DNA of 64,000 nucleotides from Corynebacterium atrinae (GTDB lineage: Bacteria > Actinomycetota > Actinomycetes > Mycobacteriales > Mycobacteriaceae): assembly GCF_030408455.1 (NCBI RefSeq), contig NZ_CP046977.1:1860001-1924000 (forward strand), in the 5' to 3' direction. Of the stretch, positions 18,636 through 27,145 are shown piece after piece. The stretch's first letter is position 1, and every line of letters begins with the position of its first letter. The position numbers and the translations under genes were made by a program. Under the pieces are notes generated by a model. It worked only from the letters and a program-made list of their open reading frames with translations, ran no database searches and was not told the origin of the DNA.

Positions 18636-19244
18636 ATGAGCCGACCGATCCCACCCCGCGACGCCGACCGAGAAGACCTCCAGGCCAACCTCACGCGTTT
18701 GGTCGGTGCCGGCCGCCTCACTATCGCGGAGTTTGATGAGATCATGGACGTCGTCTGGTCAACCAATGACAAGGCGGTGCTGGATCAGATTCGCGCTCGG
18801 TATTTCACGTATCAGGGTCCCCCGGTCCCGATGTCCCAGCCGGGCCAGGTAGTCCAGCCTCCTCAGGCACCGTCGTCCCAGCCGGTCTCATCGACGATGG
18901 GCACGATCCGGCGCACCGGGCAATGGACCGTACCTGCCCATTCGGTATTCAAGCTCACCGGCTCGTCCATGTACTTGGACCTGCGCCAGGCTCAGGCTAC
19001 TAGCCCCGTGTGCACGTTTGACATCAACGCCACGGGGTCGTCGATTGAAGTTATCGTCCCGCCGGGCGTCTACGTAGAAAACCGCCTCCGCGACTTCTTG
19101 TCCTCCGTCGATGTGCAGACGACGTCGCCGGCGCCCGGCGCCCCACGGGTGATCCTCACCGGACGGGTCAAGGGCTCCAGCGTGACCGTGGTCACCCGCA
19201 ATGCCCAAGGCCCCGGCCTGTGGCAACGCATCATGGGTGGTTGA
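18636..19244 (+). CDS. DUF1707 (SHOCT-like) domain-containing protein
   Basis: 202 residues. The first 50 (RDADREDLQANLTRLVGAGRLTIAEFDE) are the DUF1707 domain, a small helical domain at the N-terminus of many actinobacterial membrane or envelope-stress proteins. A proline-rich linker (about 62–88) leads to a β-rich C-terminal half similar to LiaF-type cell-wall stress proteins. There are no membrane segments. TTGTCA (18614) and TTAGACT lie just ahead of the ATG, suggesting a near-leaderless promoter. It overlaps the convergent serine hydrolase gene by 14 bases. Confidence 0.82.
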   Translation: MSRPIPPRDADREDLQANLTRLVGAGRLTIAEFDEIMDVVWSTNDKAVLDQIRARYFTYQGPPVPMSQPGQVVQPPQAPSSQPVSSTMGTIRRTGQWTVPAHSVFKLTGSSMYLDLRQAQATSPVCTFDINATGSSIEVIVPPGVYVENRLRDFLSSVDVQTTSPAPGAPRVILTGRVKGSSVTVVTRNAQGPGLWQRIMGG

Positions 19245-20043
19245 GTTCCTGCCAGATTGCCTCGTTCGTCTCTGACCACAGTGGCTTAGCCCAGTCGCCA
19301 AAGGGTCGGTCGGTGAGGGCCACCATCGCGCGGCCCGTTCCGGGGGCAACCCACAGGTAGGTGCCGGACTGGCCGAAGTGCCCGAAAGTATCGGCGGGCA
19401 TCGACGCTCCCGTCCAGTGCGGGTCCTTGTCGCCCTTGATCTCAAATCCGAGGCCGAAGGGGCAGGGCTTCATCATGCCGTAGCCAGGGATGATGCCGTT
19501 GAGCTCCGGGAACTGGACAGTGATGGCCTCGGCCATCGTGGAGGGGTGCAGCAGCGTCGGGTGCATGAGCTCAAGCAGGAAGGTGATGAGGTCGTGGACC
19601 GTGCCTTCGGCCTGCCAGCCCGCGGAGCCCCGCAGCCTCGTCCACTGCATTCCCAGCGGTTCCATGACGCCTTCGCGGAGGTAGTCGGCGAAGGACATGC
19701 CGGCGGCGGAGGCGACGGCGTCGGCAAGCAGCTCGAAACCGTAATTGGAATACACCCGGCGCTGACCCACCGGGCGGACGCGATCGTCGGCGCGAAAGCC
19801 GACGCCGGAGGCGTGGGAGAGCAGGTGACGCACGGTGGATCCCTCCGGGCCAAGCGGAGTGTCGAGCTCGAAGATGCCCTCCTCGATGGCCATGAGGAAG
19901 CCATAGGCGCTTAAGGGTTTGGTGACGCTGGCCAGCTCAAAGACCTTGCCCAAGTCCCCCACCCGGTCGATGTCATCGCCGTTGATGACGGCGGCCGCGA
20001 CGTTGTCGACGGGCCAGTCCTTCAGCAGTTCCAGAGCGCTCAT
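19231..20043 (-). CDS. Serine hydrolase, class C β-lactamase fold
   Basis: 270 residues with the penicillin-binding/β-lactamase motifs S39-V-T-K42, Y98-S-N100 and HFGQSG near residue 220 (in place of KTG). No signal peptide is visible, so it is more likely a cytoplasmic esterase of the EstB type than a secreted β-lactamase. It follows the α/β hydrolase gene with a 4-base ATGA overlap, so the two hydrolases are co-expressed. The substrate is unknown. Confidence 0.85.
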   Translation of the reverse strand: MSALELLKDWPVDNVAAAVINGDDIDRVGDLGKVFELASVTKPLSAYGFLMAIEEGIFELDTPLGPEGSTVRHLLSHASGVGFRADDRVRPVGQRRVYSNYGFELLADAVASAAGMSFADYLREGVMEPLGMQWTRLRGSAGWQAEGTVHDLITFLLELMHPTLLHPSTMAEAITVQFPELNGIIPGYGMMKPCPFGLGFEIKGDKDPHWTGASMPADTFGHFGQSGTYLWVAPGTGRAMVALTDRPFGDWAKPLWSETNEAIWQELNHP

Positions 20044-21074
20044 TCGTCTGAGTCTAATGCCATGCCAACGAGGCGATCGATGGCGGCGTTAAGGATCCCG
20101 GGGGATTCTAGCGGGATCATATGCCCCGAGCCGCGTGAGATTTGCATCCACGCCTCGGGCCACACCTCGCAGAGGCGTTCGGCCTGGCTCAGTGGCGTGA
20201 CATCGTCCTTCTCACCGGCGATGACGTAGCCGGGGATGGCGTGCAGCTTCTCCCCGGCGGCGAGCTCGTCGTGGGATTGCAGGTCGTCGAAATATCCGAC
20301 GAAGGTCTCCAGCGGGGTCTCATGAATCATCGCGGCGTGGAATTCGATGACCTCGTAGTCGGTGGGCCGGTGGAACACCGCCACGGCGAGGCTCGGCGCG
20401 AGAAAGCGGGTGGCTTCTTCGCGGAACTTGTTGGCTTCCTCCGGGGAGGCTTCGACCGCCTGGTAGATCTTGTCGGCGACCGGGGAGGCGAGCAACTGCG
20501 GAACTCCTTGGGCCGACAGCGCCTCGATGGACGTGGCGACGAGGACCAGCCCAGCAATGTGCGCATATAACCCCGGCGGACAGCGGCGAATGAGATTGAG
20601 GGCCACCAATCCCCCAAGCGAATGCCCCACGAAGATGACCGGGCCGTGGATGTCGCGGGCGCGCAGGACGGCCATGACGTCATCGGCGGCGCCATCGACC
20701 GTGCATTGCTCGGGCCGAACCGTGCCGGTTTGGCCGTGACCGCGCAAATCAACCAGCAGGAAACGCGCCTGCGGCCACCGCTGCCGCAGGTAGTTCACCT
20801 GCCGATAGTAGGACTCGGCGGCGAGCGTGAATCCGTGGATGAATACCACGGTCACCGCGGTATCCCCCGGGGTAACGTCGCCATACTCGTACCAATGAAC
20901 AGAAATACCGTCGTTGTCCACGGCGCCGGTGCGGTCGATGTCCGTGAGGCCGGGTTCACGCTGCCCCGAATGCAGTGCCCCTTGTTCCAGTGCTAGGTGC
21001 CGGCGCCCCGAGGGGGTGAGGCGAAGCACCCAGCTGCGCAGGAGCGCTGGGACGTCGTGGAGCATGGGAGCCAT
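20040..21074 (-). CDS. α/β hydrolase
   Basis: 344 residues. GHSLGG (nucleophile elbow), FIHGFTLAAESYYRQ (oxyanion region) and GSGHMIPLESP (catalytic histidine) define the α/β-hydrolase fold; the acid is probably in GEKDDVTPL. The N-terminal 50 residues precede the core domain. It is coupled to the β-lactamase-like gene downstream and divergent from the acyl carrier protein gene 45 bases away. Lipase or esterase activity is likely but the substrate is unknown. Confidence 0.88.
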   Translation of the reverse strand: MAPMLHDVPALLRSWVLRLTPSGRRHLALEQGALHSGQREPGLTDIDRTGAVDNDGISVHWYEYGDVTPGDTAVTVVFIHGFTLAAESYYRQVNYLRQRWPQARFLLVDLRGHGQTGTVRPEQCTVDGAADDVMAVLRARDIHGPVIFVGHSLGGLVALNLIRRCPPGLYAHIAGLVLVATSIEALSAQGVPQLLASPVADKIYQAVEASPEEANKFREEATRFLAPSLAVAVFHRPTDYEVIEFHAAMIHETPLETFVGYFDDLQSHDELAAGEKLHAIPGYVIAGEKDDVTPLSQAERLCEVWPEAWMQISRGSGHMIPLESPGILNAAIDRLVGMALDSDE

Positions 21075-21119
21075 ATCTCGAGCGTACCCAGCCGGGGTGG
21101 GTGGCTTAAGCTAAGAGCC

Positions 21120-21374
21120 ATGACTTCACCGACGAGCCCCGCAGAACTGTCCCCCGAGCTGACCCAGATCATCGAGGACTCCTCCGGAGTAGACGCCGCG
21201 TCGCTCACCCCGGAGTCACGAATCGCCGACCTGGGGATCACGTCTTTGGCGATGATCGAGATCGCCGTGCGCATCGAAGATACCTTCAACGTTCGCCTCG
21301 ACGATCCGACGGTGTTTAGTGTGGGAACGATTGGCGATCTTGCGGAGCTCGTAGCCACACAAGATCCCGAGTAA
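21120..21374 (+). CDS. Acyl carrier protein
   Basis: 84 residues with the four-helix acyl carrier fold. The phosphopantetheine serine is S42 in LGITSLAMIEIAVRIED; the usual aspartate before it (DSL) is threonine here. The C-terminal helix FSVGTIGDLAELV is typical. It carries acyl intermediates for a fatty acid or other acyl-modifying enzyme. The only neighbours are hydrolases, so the partner is not evident. The ATG is preceded by TAAGCT at about −10, suggesting a leaderless or short-leader message. Confidence 0.88.
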   Translation: MTSPTSPAELSPELTQIIEDSSGVDAASLTPESRIADLGITSLAMIEIAVRIEDTFNVRLDDPTVFSVGTIGDLAELVATQDPE

Positions 21375-21383
21375 AGGGGCACA

Positions 21384-22193
21384 ATGGCGAGTATGACTGC
21401 CAGCATTTCTTATTTGACCGACATGGACGGTGTCCTCATCCGCGAGGGCGAGATGATTCCCGGGGCTGATCGATTCCTCGGTGAACTCATGGACAATGAC
21501 ATCGAGTTCATGGTGTTGACCAACAATTCGATTCATACCCCGCGGGACCTGTCCGCGCGTTTGGCTGCGACCGGCCTGCGCATTCCGCCGGAGCGCATCT
21601 GGACGTCGGGTACCGCCACGGCCCGCTTCCTCACCGACCAGCGCCAAGTGGGCACGGCCTATGTCGTCGGCGAGTCGGGTTTGACCACTCTGTTGCACAG
21701 CCAGGGCTGGATCCTCACGGATGTTGACCCGGAGTTCGTGGTGCTGGGTGAGACCCGGACCTACTCCTTCGAGTCGATCACCACTGCCATCAATCTCATC
21801 CTCGGCGGTTCCCGTTTCATCTGCACCAACCCCGATGTCACCGGCCCCGCCCCTCAGGGCATCCTCCCCGCCACGGGCTCGGTCGCGGCGCTCATTACGG
21901 CGGCGACGGGCCGGGACCCCTATTACATCGGTAAGCCGAATCCGGTGATGATGCGCTCGGCGCTTAACGTCATCGGTGCTCACTCCGAGCGTGCCGTCAT
22001 GATCGGCGATCGCATGGACACCGACGTCAAATCAGGCCTCGAGGCCGGCATGCGCACCATCCTCGTCCGCTCCGGCATTTCCGATGACTCCGAGGTCAGC
22101 AGGTACCCCTACCGTCCGACCCGGATCGCCGACAGTATTGCCGACGTCGCCGACAACATCCTCGACCCCTTCGGCGACGGCTACTACTCCTAA
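21384..22193 (+). CDS. HAD-IIA hydrolase, NagD-like
   Basis: 269 residues. YLTDMDGVLIREGEMIPGA is HAD motif I of the IIA subclass, VLTNNSIHTPRDL is motif II, and GKPNPVMMRSAL with MIGDRMDTDVKSGLEAG forms motifs III and IV. The C2-type cap lies between. NagD-type enzymes dephosphorylate nucleotides or small phosphates. It lies 9 bases after the acyl carrier gene and shares its stop tetranucleotide CTAA with the convergent nucleoside hydrolase. Confidence 0.92.
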   Translation: MASMTASISYLTDMDGVLIREGEMIPGADRFLGELMDNDIEFMVLTNNSIHTPRDLSARLAATGLRIPPERIWTSGTATARFLTDQRQVGTAYVVGESGLTTLLHSQGWILTDVDPEFVVLGETRTYSFESITTAINLILGGSRFICTNPDVTGPAPQGILPATGSVAALITAATGRDPYYIGKPNPVMMRSALNVIGAHSERAVMIGDRMDTDVKSGLEAGMRTILVRSGISDDSEVSRYPYRPTRIADSIADVADNILDPFGDGYYS

Positions 22194-23137
22194 GACAGTC
22201 GCCGCACGGCGTCGATGACGAGGTCCCAGAACTTGCGGTGGTCGAGGGTGGTTGCCACCTGCGTGTGGCACTCGTCCCCCGCCGGTGCGCGGAAATCCGC
22301 CACCGTCATGCCTGCTGTCAGCGTGCCATTCAGTTCCACGTCCACGGGCACCTTCTGCGTATCGACGACCGCGGGATCAATCAGGTAAGCCACCGCACAG
22401 GGGTCGTGCACCGGGGGGTGCTCAAAGCCCTGGTTGGCGCGATATGCCTTGCGGAAGGACCCAAACAGCGCAACGACGAAGTCCGCGATGTCGGAGCCGA
22501 TGGCCTTGACTTCCGCCTCGATTTCATCGGTGGCGAGGGCTTGGTGGGTGAGGTCCAAGCCCACCATGGTGACCTCCCACGGCTCGTTGAACACGATGTG
22601 CGCGGCCTCTGGGTCAACGAGGACGTTGAACTCCGCCACGGCGGAAGCATTTCCCTCGTGGTATCCCCCACCCATGAGCACCACCTCCGCGACTCGCTCC
22701 ACGATGCGGGGCTCCTTGCGTGCCGCCAGTGCGATATTGGTCAGGGGCCCAATCGGCACGAGAGTGATGCTGCCGGGTTCGGAGGCCATGACAGTGTCGA
22801 TGATGAAGTCGACGGCGTGGCCCGCCTCCACCTCGACGGTAGGATCAGGCAGCTCATAGCCTTCGACGTCCATCCCGCTATCGCCGTGGATATCACCGGC
22901 GGTACGTGGTGCCCGTACCAGCGGTCGGGCGCAACCCGCGTACACGGGAATGTCGTGCAGGTTGGCGATGGTGAACACGCGCTGAGCGTTGCGGGTGACC
23001 TTATCGAGGGTCTGGTTTCCACCAATCGTGGTCACCCCCACCAGGTCGATGGCGGGACTACCCGCGGCCAGCAACATGGCGACGGCATCGTCGTGGCCGG
23101 GATCGCAGTCGAGGATGATCTTTCGTGGCTGAGTCAT
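22190..23137 (-). CDS. Nucleoside hydrolase (inosine-uridine preferring type)
   Basis: 315 residues. IILDCDPGHDDA is the DxDPGxDD calcium-binding signature, VLMGGGYHEGNASAVAEFNVLVDPEA is the conserved central segment and HDPCAVAYL carries the second metal ligand region. The enzyme splits the N-glycosidic bond of ribonucleosides in salvage. I start at the ATG at 23137; the frame extends to a TTG at 23149 that overlaps the upstream gene's stop, which would also be plausible for coupling. Confidence 0.92.
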   Translation of the reverse strand: MTQPRKIILDCDPGHDDAVAMLLAAGSPAIDLVGVTTIGGNQTLDKVTRNAQRVFTIANLHDIPVYAGCARPLVRAPRTAGDIHGDSGMDVEGYELPDPTVEVEAGHAVDFIIDTVMASEPGSITLVPIGPLTNIALAARKEPRIVERVAEVVLMGGGYHEGNASAVAEFNVLVDPEAAHIVFNEPWEVTMVGLDLTHQALATDEIEAEVKAIGSDIADFVVALFGSFRKAYRANQGFEHPPVHDPCAVAYLIDPAVVDTQKVPVDVELNGTLTAGMTVADFRAPAGDECHTQVATTLDHRKFWDLVIDAVRRLS

Positions 23138-23141
23138 GCCT

Positions 23142-23549
23142 TCAGTCAACCAAAACCAGCTCCGCCGTGAAGTGGTGGCGGGTGGCGAGATTGCTCACCA
23201 CCGTGCTGAGGTGCGCCAACTCACCCGGCGTGCCGGTGATGACCTGCCGACAGGCGAGGTAGACGCCCTCGGTAGGGCCCGCGGAGCGTCGCCAAGCAGT
23301 AAACCACTCAGCGGTGAGCGGATCGGCCCCGGGGACGGACAACTGCGACCCGGAGGGGACGCAGACGACCATCGCCGTCTCGATGTCCCGGCGCAGAGCG
23401 CGCGGCATCCCCGTCACGGTGAGAACGGCGGCGGCAGCCGTGTCGGGCAGGTGCGCAGACACGTCGGAGTGCTCCCACGGGTGGTCATCAATGACCGAGG
23501 AGTCGGCCGCGCCGAGCCAGCGTGCGAGTTCTGGTGCAAGGGTGGTCAT
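23142..23549 (-). CDS. Hypothetical protein
   Basis: 135 residues, no recognised domain. It has no signal peptide or membrane segment. The ATG at 23549 follows GAAGGAA; an extension to 23660 precedes that site and looks like non-coding sequence. It is directly upstream of the nucleoside hydrolase, with 4 bases between the stop and the ATG, so the two are probably one transcript. A regulatory or scavenging partner role cannot be shown. Confidence 0.65.
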   Translation of the reverse strand: MTTLAPELARWLGAADSSVIDDHPWEHSDVSAHLPDTAAAAVLTVTGMPRALRRDIETAMVVCVPSGSQLSVPGADPLTAEWFTAWRRSAGPTEGVYLACRQVITGTPGELAHLSTVVSNLATRHHFTAELVLVD

Positions 23550-23724
23550 GTCGAATTTCCTTCGGCCAACACGAACACTGCCTAAGCAGTGCAAGACGAG
23601 GTTCGTCTTCCCCAACGGCCTCTCGTGCACCTTGCGATTGGCACCGAGTATTCTCCCCACCCGTCACACCGGCAACTCTAAACCTCCACTTCAACCCCCG
23701 TTTATTCAAGTAGAGGTTGAGGCT

Positions 23725-24516
23725 TTAGTGGGTCCAGATGGCCGGAGTGGTGACAGTGACCGGAACCAACCCGGCGCGCTGAAGGATTGGGCGCGAGTAC
23801 TCCGTGCAATCAACCTGGAGAAACTTCTTTCCCCGCTCCTGGGCCGAGCGCGCGCGTTGAGCAGTCAGCGCGCGATATATCCCCTGACCACGATGGGCCT
23901 CATTGCAGGCGCCGCCCCACAGCCCAGCGAAGTCAGTGTGTGCGACGAAATCAACCCGGCCGGTGCACACCACATCGCCCTCCGGCCCGCGGACCAGCCA
24001 CATCTCGAAGCTATCCGGCTCCGCGTTCGCCCGCGCGACAAGCTCCTCACACCTCCGCTGGGTCCGTTCGGGGGAATCCCCAAACACAGCGCCCGCCTGG
24101 GCCGATGCCTCGCGCAGGTCTTGTTCGTTTTCCGCCTTCTCAAGGCGGTAGCCAGTCGGCAGGTCGGCGCCCGCCCTGAGCGCCGACTCCACCGTGCCGA
24201 TCATCACCGTTTCCGGCTCATCGAAAACGAAGCCGTATTTGACCAGTAAGCGGGAAATATCCGGGAGATCATCGTGCTGGCGAGTTTTCCACTCAACTTC
24301 CTCAATGCTCGGATCCGCCGAGAAGTAGGCCAGCGCCTCCCCGATGAGCGCTTCCAGGTCAACCTCGGGCGCGATGGATCGATAAGTAATGAAGCCCTGG
24401 CCGGGGTACTTAGCCAGCCACAGCGGCCCCAGACGGATGTAACTGGAGGCCGAATCCACCTCTGCGGACGTGCGCAGCTGCAGGTCATAGAGGTCGCGAA
24501 AGAGTGCGTTATTCAT
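23725..24516 (-). CDS. GNAT-family N-acetyltransferase
   Basis: 263 residues. The C-terminal half is a GNAT domain: GGACNEAHRGQGIYRALTAQ has the R/Q-x-x-G-x-G/A acetyl-CoA loop, preceded by the VVCTGRVDFVAH strand and followed by KFLQVDCTEYSRPIL. The N-terminal half has a partly similar layout and may be a second, degenerate GNAT fold. The substrate is unknown. It is a single gene, 175 bases from the hypothetical gene downstream. Confidence 0.85.
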   Translation of the reverse strand: MNNALFRDLYDLQLRTSAEVDSASSYIRLGPLWLAKYPGQGFITYRSIAPEVDLEALIGEALAYFSADPSIEEVEWKTRQHDDLPDISRLLVKYGFVFDEPETVMIGTVESALRAGADLPTGYRLEKAENEQDLREASAQAGAVFGDSPERTQRRCEELVARANAEPDSFEMWLVRGPEGDVVCTGRVDFVAHTDFAGLWGGACNEAHRGQGIYRALTAQRARSAQERGKKFLQVDCTEYSRPILQRAGLVPVTVTTPAIWTH

Positions 24517-24745
24517 CGAGCGTCATCTTCACACTACGAACGAAGGGCGGTCAATAGCACCACCCGTTAACCCAATGGCCAGCTCTACGATCATCGCCAG
24601 CAGAAATCTCTAAGTTTGGGCGGGACATTCGGCATCTAAGAGGTTGATCCTTCCTACGTTCGATCTCTTGCGTTGGCATTGGAGACCAACGATAGTTCTT
24701 GTTAGAGCAGACAGGATTCCATTGCGAAGCCGAAGGAGGACGGAC

Positions 24746-25201
24746 ATGTACAAGCTGATCGTCAGGTCAAAGGTCCGGGAAATGTTCGACCAGATCAACT
24801 CAGGCAACTTTCAATCGATGGTGGACAAGCTGGCCCCATCCTTCAACTACCGTCTACACGGCGACCACGCGTTGGGAGGCCGTCGGACGACCCGGGCATC
24901 GATGATCACATGGTGGAACCGCGTCTTCGATCTTTTCCCCGGCGCACAGTATGAGATCCACGACATCCTTGTTAATGGTTGGCCGTGGCGCACGCGGATC
25001 GCCGTGCGAGCCCTTTTCTACGCTGATCTGCCCAATGGTGAGCGATATGAGAATACAGTTTTCGAGTTCTTGACACTCTCGTGGGGCAAAGTGATCGAAG
25101 TGGAAACTGTCGAAGACATCCAACTTCTTAAAAGAGCACTCGCCATAGTGGCGGATGCTGGAAATACAGACGCTCTCGCCGCCCCGATTTCAGACTTGTG
25201 A
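24746..25201 (+). CDS. NTF2-like/SnoaL-like protein
   Basis: 151 residues with the SnoaL/NTF2 cone fold pattern: KVREMFDQINSGNFQSMVDKLAPSF, WWNRVFDLFPGAQYEIHDIL and a β-rich end with RIAVRALFYADLP. Such proteins are small enzymes or binding proteins with diverse substrates. AAGGAGG sits 7 bases before the ATG at 24746; an extension to 24644 precedes it and is unlikely. It ends 52 bases from the tRNA gene. Confidence 0.82.
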   Translation: MYKLIVRSKVREMFDQINSGNFQSMVDKLAPSFNYRLHGDHALGGRRTTRASMITWWNRVFDLFPGAQYEIHDILVNGWPWRTRIAVRALFYADLPNGERYENTVFEFLTLSWGKVIEVETVEDIQLLKRALAIVADAGNTDALAAPISDL

Positions 25202-25252
25202 GACGACAAACCTCCCACCCAACTTCCGCGACTTGGAAGGGGAAACCCAAAG

Positions 25253-25326
25253 TGGGGCCGGCGGGGCTCGAACCCGCGACCTACGGATTATGAGTCCGCG
25301 GCTCTAACCGACTGAGCTACAGCCCC
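25253..25326 (-). tRNA. tRNA with anticodon CAT (Met, or Ile2 if lysidine-modified)
   Basis: A 74-base cloverleaf: acceptor GGGGCTG pairs with CGGCCCC, D arm TAGCTCAGTCGGTTAGAGC, anticodon arm GCGGACTCATAATCCGT and T arm GCGGGTTCGAGCCCCGC. CCA is not encoded. Anticodon CAT belongs to both elongator methionine and the isoleucine tRNA whose C34 is converted to lysidine; which one cannot be told from my reading. It is not the initiator type, since the first acceptor pair is a matched G–C. Confidence 0.9.
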
Positions 25327-25342
25327 CAGTAACAACGTGATC

Positions 25343-25373
25343 AGTATATCTACCCCTGTGAGCCTTCAGACAA
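25343..25373 (-). promoter_or_regulatory. Promoter of the CAT-anticodon tRNA
   Basis: On the minus strand, TTGTCT (25373–25368) and TATACT (25348–25343) are separated by 19 bases, and the tRNA starts 17 bases after the −10. The spacer is slightly long for a σ70-type promoter, but both hexamers are good. Confidence 0.55.
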
Positions 25374-25416
25374 TCCCCCACCTTCATCGGCGGGAATATG
25401 CCCGTGGCCAGGCGAT

Positions 25417-25446
25417 TTGCCACCATCAACGCTATCCCGTTATAGT
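25417..25446 (+). promoter_or_regulatory. Promoter of tRNA-Asn
   Basis: TTGCCA (25417–25422) and TATAGT (25441–25446) are 18 bases apart, about 50 bases ahead of the tRNA. Both hexamers are close to the σA consensus. Confidence 0.6.
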
Positions 25447-25495
25447 TATGTCTCGTTGCACAGCACCGATAAGGACTGAGCAGCGGACAACTTAA

Positions 25496-25568
25496 TCCTC
25501 CATAGCTCAGTTGGCAGAGCATTCGACTGTTAATCGAAGGGTCACTGGTTCGAGCCCAGTTGGAGGAG
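25496..25568 (+). tRNA. tRNA-Asn (anticodon GTT)
   Basis: A 73-base cloverleaf: acceptor TCCTCCA pairs with TGGAGGA, D arm TAGCTCAGTTGGCAGAGC, anticodon arm TTCGACTGTTAATCGAA with GTT, T arm ACTGGTTCGAGCCCAGT. The CCA end is not encoded. Confidence 0.95.
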
Positions 25569-25573
25569 CAAAG

Positions 25574-25604
25574 GAAAGGCCCCGGAAGAGATTCCGGGGC
25601 CTTT
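25574..25604. terminator. Terminator after tRNA-Asn, shared with the leftward membrane gene
   Basis: GAAAGGCCCCGGAA pairs perfectly with TTCCGGGGCCTTTC around a GAG loop, 5 bases after the tRNA. It lies 13 bases from the stop of the convergent YwiC-like gene and can serve both strands. Confidence 0.8.
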
Positions 25605-25617
25605 CCGCATGTCAAGG

Positions 25618-26508
25618 TTAAGTCACCGTCACCAAGACTGCCGCGCACGCGAGCAACAGGATCGGGACTTCGGCCATGCCCACGCGGCGCGCGGACCACG
25701 CCTCCCCTTTCTTGGCTGACCACGGGATGAAGCAAGCCCGGGCAAGAGCCACGAGCATGGTGGCAAGCATCAGCCCTGCTACCACGAGGCCGGGGCGCCA
25801 CATCATCACCAAGACGCTCATCGCCATTGCTGCCCCGACGTGATAGGCGATCGATCCGATCAGGTATCGGGTGTTGTTCTTCTCGCGGATCATGGTCTTA
25901 ACGAACGGAATGGTGCCCGTGAAGTAGAGAGCCAGAAAGGCCATCGACAACCAGGAGAATGAGGGTAGAGCAATCGGGGTTGTTGCCCCTATCCCCTGCC
26001 CTACCATCACTAAGGCGGGAAAGAGCAGCGCGGAAGCGACCGTCGTGGAAACTCCGGAGACGGTCGACCGAGGACGCCCTTGCAGCGTCTCCCACACCGC
26101 GATTGCGACCATCGGGGCGAAAGGGATCGCCCACCAGAGCAATACTGGCTGCAGTAGAAGAGCTACAGCGATGCCCACCAAGGAAACCCCGCCATAGACG
26201 TAGACCGGCGTGATGTACTGGGCCCGCCTTTCGGGGGTGCGGGCCTTAGCCACGAGGCCGAAAGCGAAGAACGCGAAGTAGCCAAAGAACCAGGCGATGA
26301 GGACGGCGGGAAGTACGAACACCGGCTGCCATCCCGGCACAGGTTCCCGCACCCAGGTCACAATCCCTGCAATCAACCCAAGGATGGCGGGGCTAATGAG
26401 CATCGCCCAGGCGCCGTGCTGGTTGGGCACCCAGGGGGAAATTCCTTTGCGACGTCTCTTCCCCGGGGCCGCAGGTCGGCGAGGGGTGGTGCTGGCACTT
26501 GCTTCCAT
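25618..26508 (-). CDS. YwiC-like integral membrane protein
   Basis: 296 residues. The motif PNQHGAWAMLISP near residue 26 is the YwiC signature, followed by about eight hydrophobic helices (for example ILGLIAGIVTW, VFVLPAVLIAWFFGYFAFF, LVGIAVALLLQPVLLWW). The family is uncharacterised; members sit in the plasma membrane. The ATG at 26508 is preceded by a lysine/arginine-rich N-terminal tail in the protein. The frame extends 27 codons further, but that segment has no ribosome binding site. Confidence 0.88.
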   Translation of the reverse strand: MEASASTTPRRPAAPGKRRRKGISPWVPNQHGAWAMLISPAILGLIAGIVTWVREPVPGWQPVFVLPAVLIAWFFGYFAFFAFGLVAKARTPERRAQYITPVYVYGGVSLVGIAVALLLQPVLLWWAIPFAPMVAIAVWETLQGRPRSTVSGVSTTVASALLFPALVMVGQGIGATTPIALPSFSWLSMAFLALYFTGTIPFVKTMIREKNNTRYLIGSIAYHVGAAMAMSVLVMMWRPGLVVAGLMLATMLVALARACFIPWSAKKGEAWSARRVGMAEVPILLLACAAVLVTVT

Positions 26509-26572
26509 GGGGCCAACTCTAACATCATCCAAAAGTTGGATACTTGATGTAGTAACCAGCCAAACCGAAAGG

Positions 26573-26740
26573 TCAGGGCTTAGTCTCACTCACAGCGGAA
26601 TGCGGATGGGCCACCGCCGAGGCGACCGAGGTGAGAGCAGATCGGTCATCGCCGACGTGGGCGTACAGCAAAGCAGTCAGCGCGAGTGTCGCCGACGCAT
26701 GCGCCGAGAGCTGGCTTGCACCACCGAATTCGCCAAACAT
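26573..26740 (-). CDS. Small open reading frame, 55 codons, coding status uncertain
   Basis: On the minus strand an ATG opens a 55-residue frame (MFGEFGGASQLSAHASATLA near the start, SAVSETKP at the end). It is alanine/serine-rich with no signal peptide and no strong ribosome binding site. The frame continues open 13 codons upstream of the ATG to a TAA without another start. It occupies an otherwise empty 390-base gap and could be a small protein or a remnant of a larger gene. I do not recognise it. Confidence 0.35.
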   Translation of the reverse strand: MFGEFGGASQLSAHASATLALTALLYAHVGDDRSALTSVASAVAHPHSAVSETKP

Positions 26741-26902
26741 CGATGCCCAATCCCTGGTTGAGTTCTCACTAAGAAGTTGTTATGGATATGAAACTAGCTG
26801 ATCGGGAGGCATTTGTCTCCCCTTTCATCCATGCTCTTGCTTCGGCACGCAGGTAGGCTTGTCCCCATTCCCGTCCGCACCACGTTGAGGAGCACTCACC
26901 CC

Positions 26903-27145
26903 ATGATCCAGTTCGTCATCGGAGCCGCCGCTGGCTACGTCCTCGGAACAAAAGCCGGCCGACGTCGATTCGAGCAGATCAAGAAGGGCTACTCGGCCGC
27001 GGTGAACTCACCGGTGGCTAAGTCGGCGGTGACGGCTACTCGCAAGGCCGTGGCCAACAAGCTTGACCCGCAACCGCGCATGCGTGAGGTGAAAAACGTC
27101 CGCCAGGCGGACGGCTCCCAGGTCCTCGAGCCCGATTCGGACTAG
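26903..27145 (+). CDS. Small YtxH-like protein next to primase (Rv2342-like position)
   Basis: 80 residues: an N-terminal glycine/alanine-rich hydrophobic segment (MIQFVIGAAAGYVLGTKAGR) followed by a basic helix (RRFEQIKKGYSAAVN). This layout matches small YtxH-type proteins, and an 80-residue gene facing dnaG is conserved in mycobacteria (Rv2342). Its function is unknown. GAGGAG precedes the ATG at 26903. Its TAG stop is shared with dnaG as CTAG. Confidence 0.8.
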   Translation: MIQFVIGAAAGYVLGTKAGRRRFEQIKKGYSAAVNSPVAKSAVTATRKAVANKLDPQPRMREVKNVRQADGSQVLEPDSD

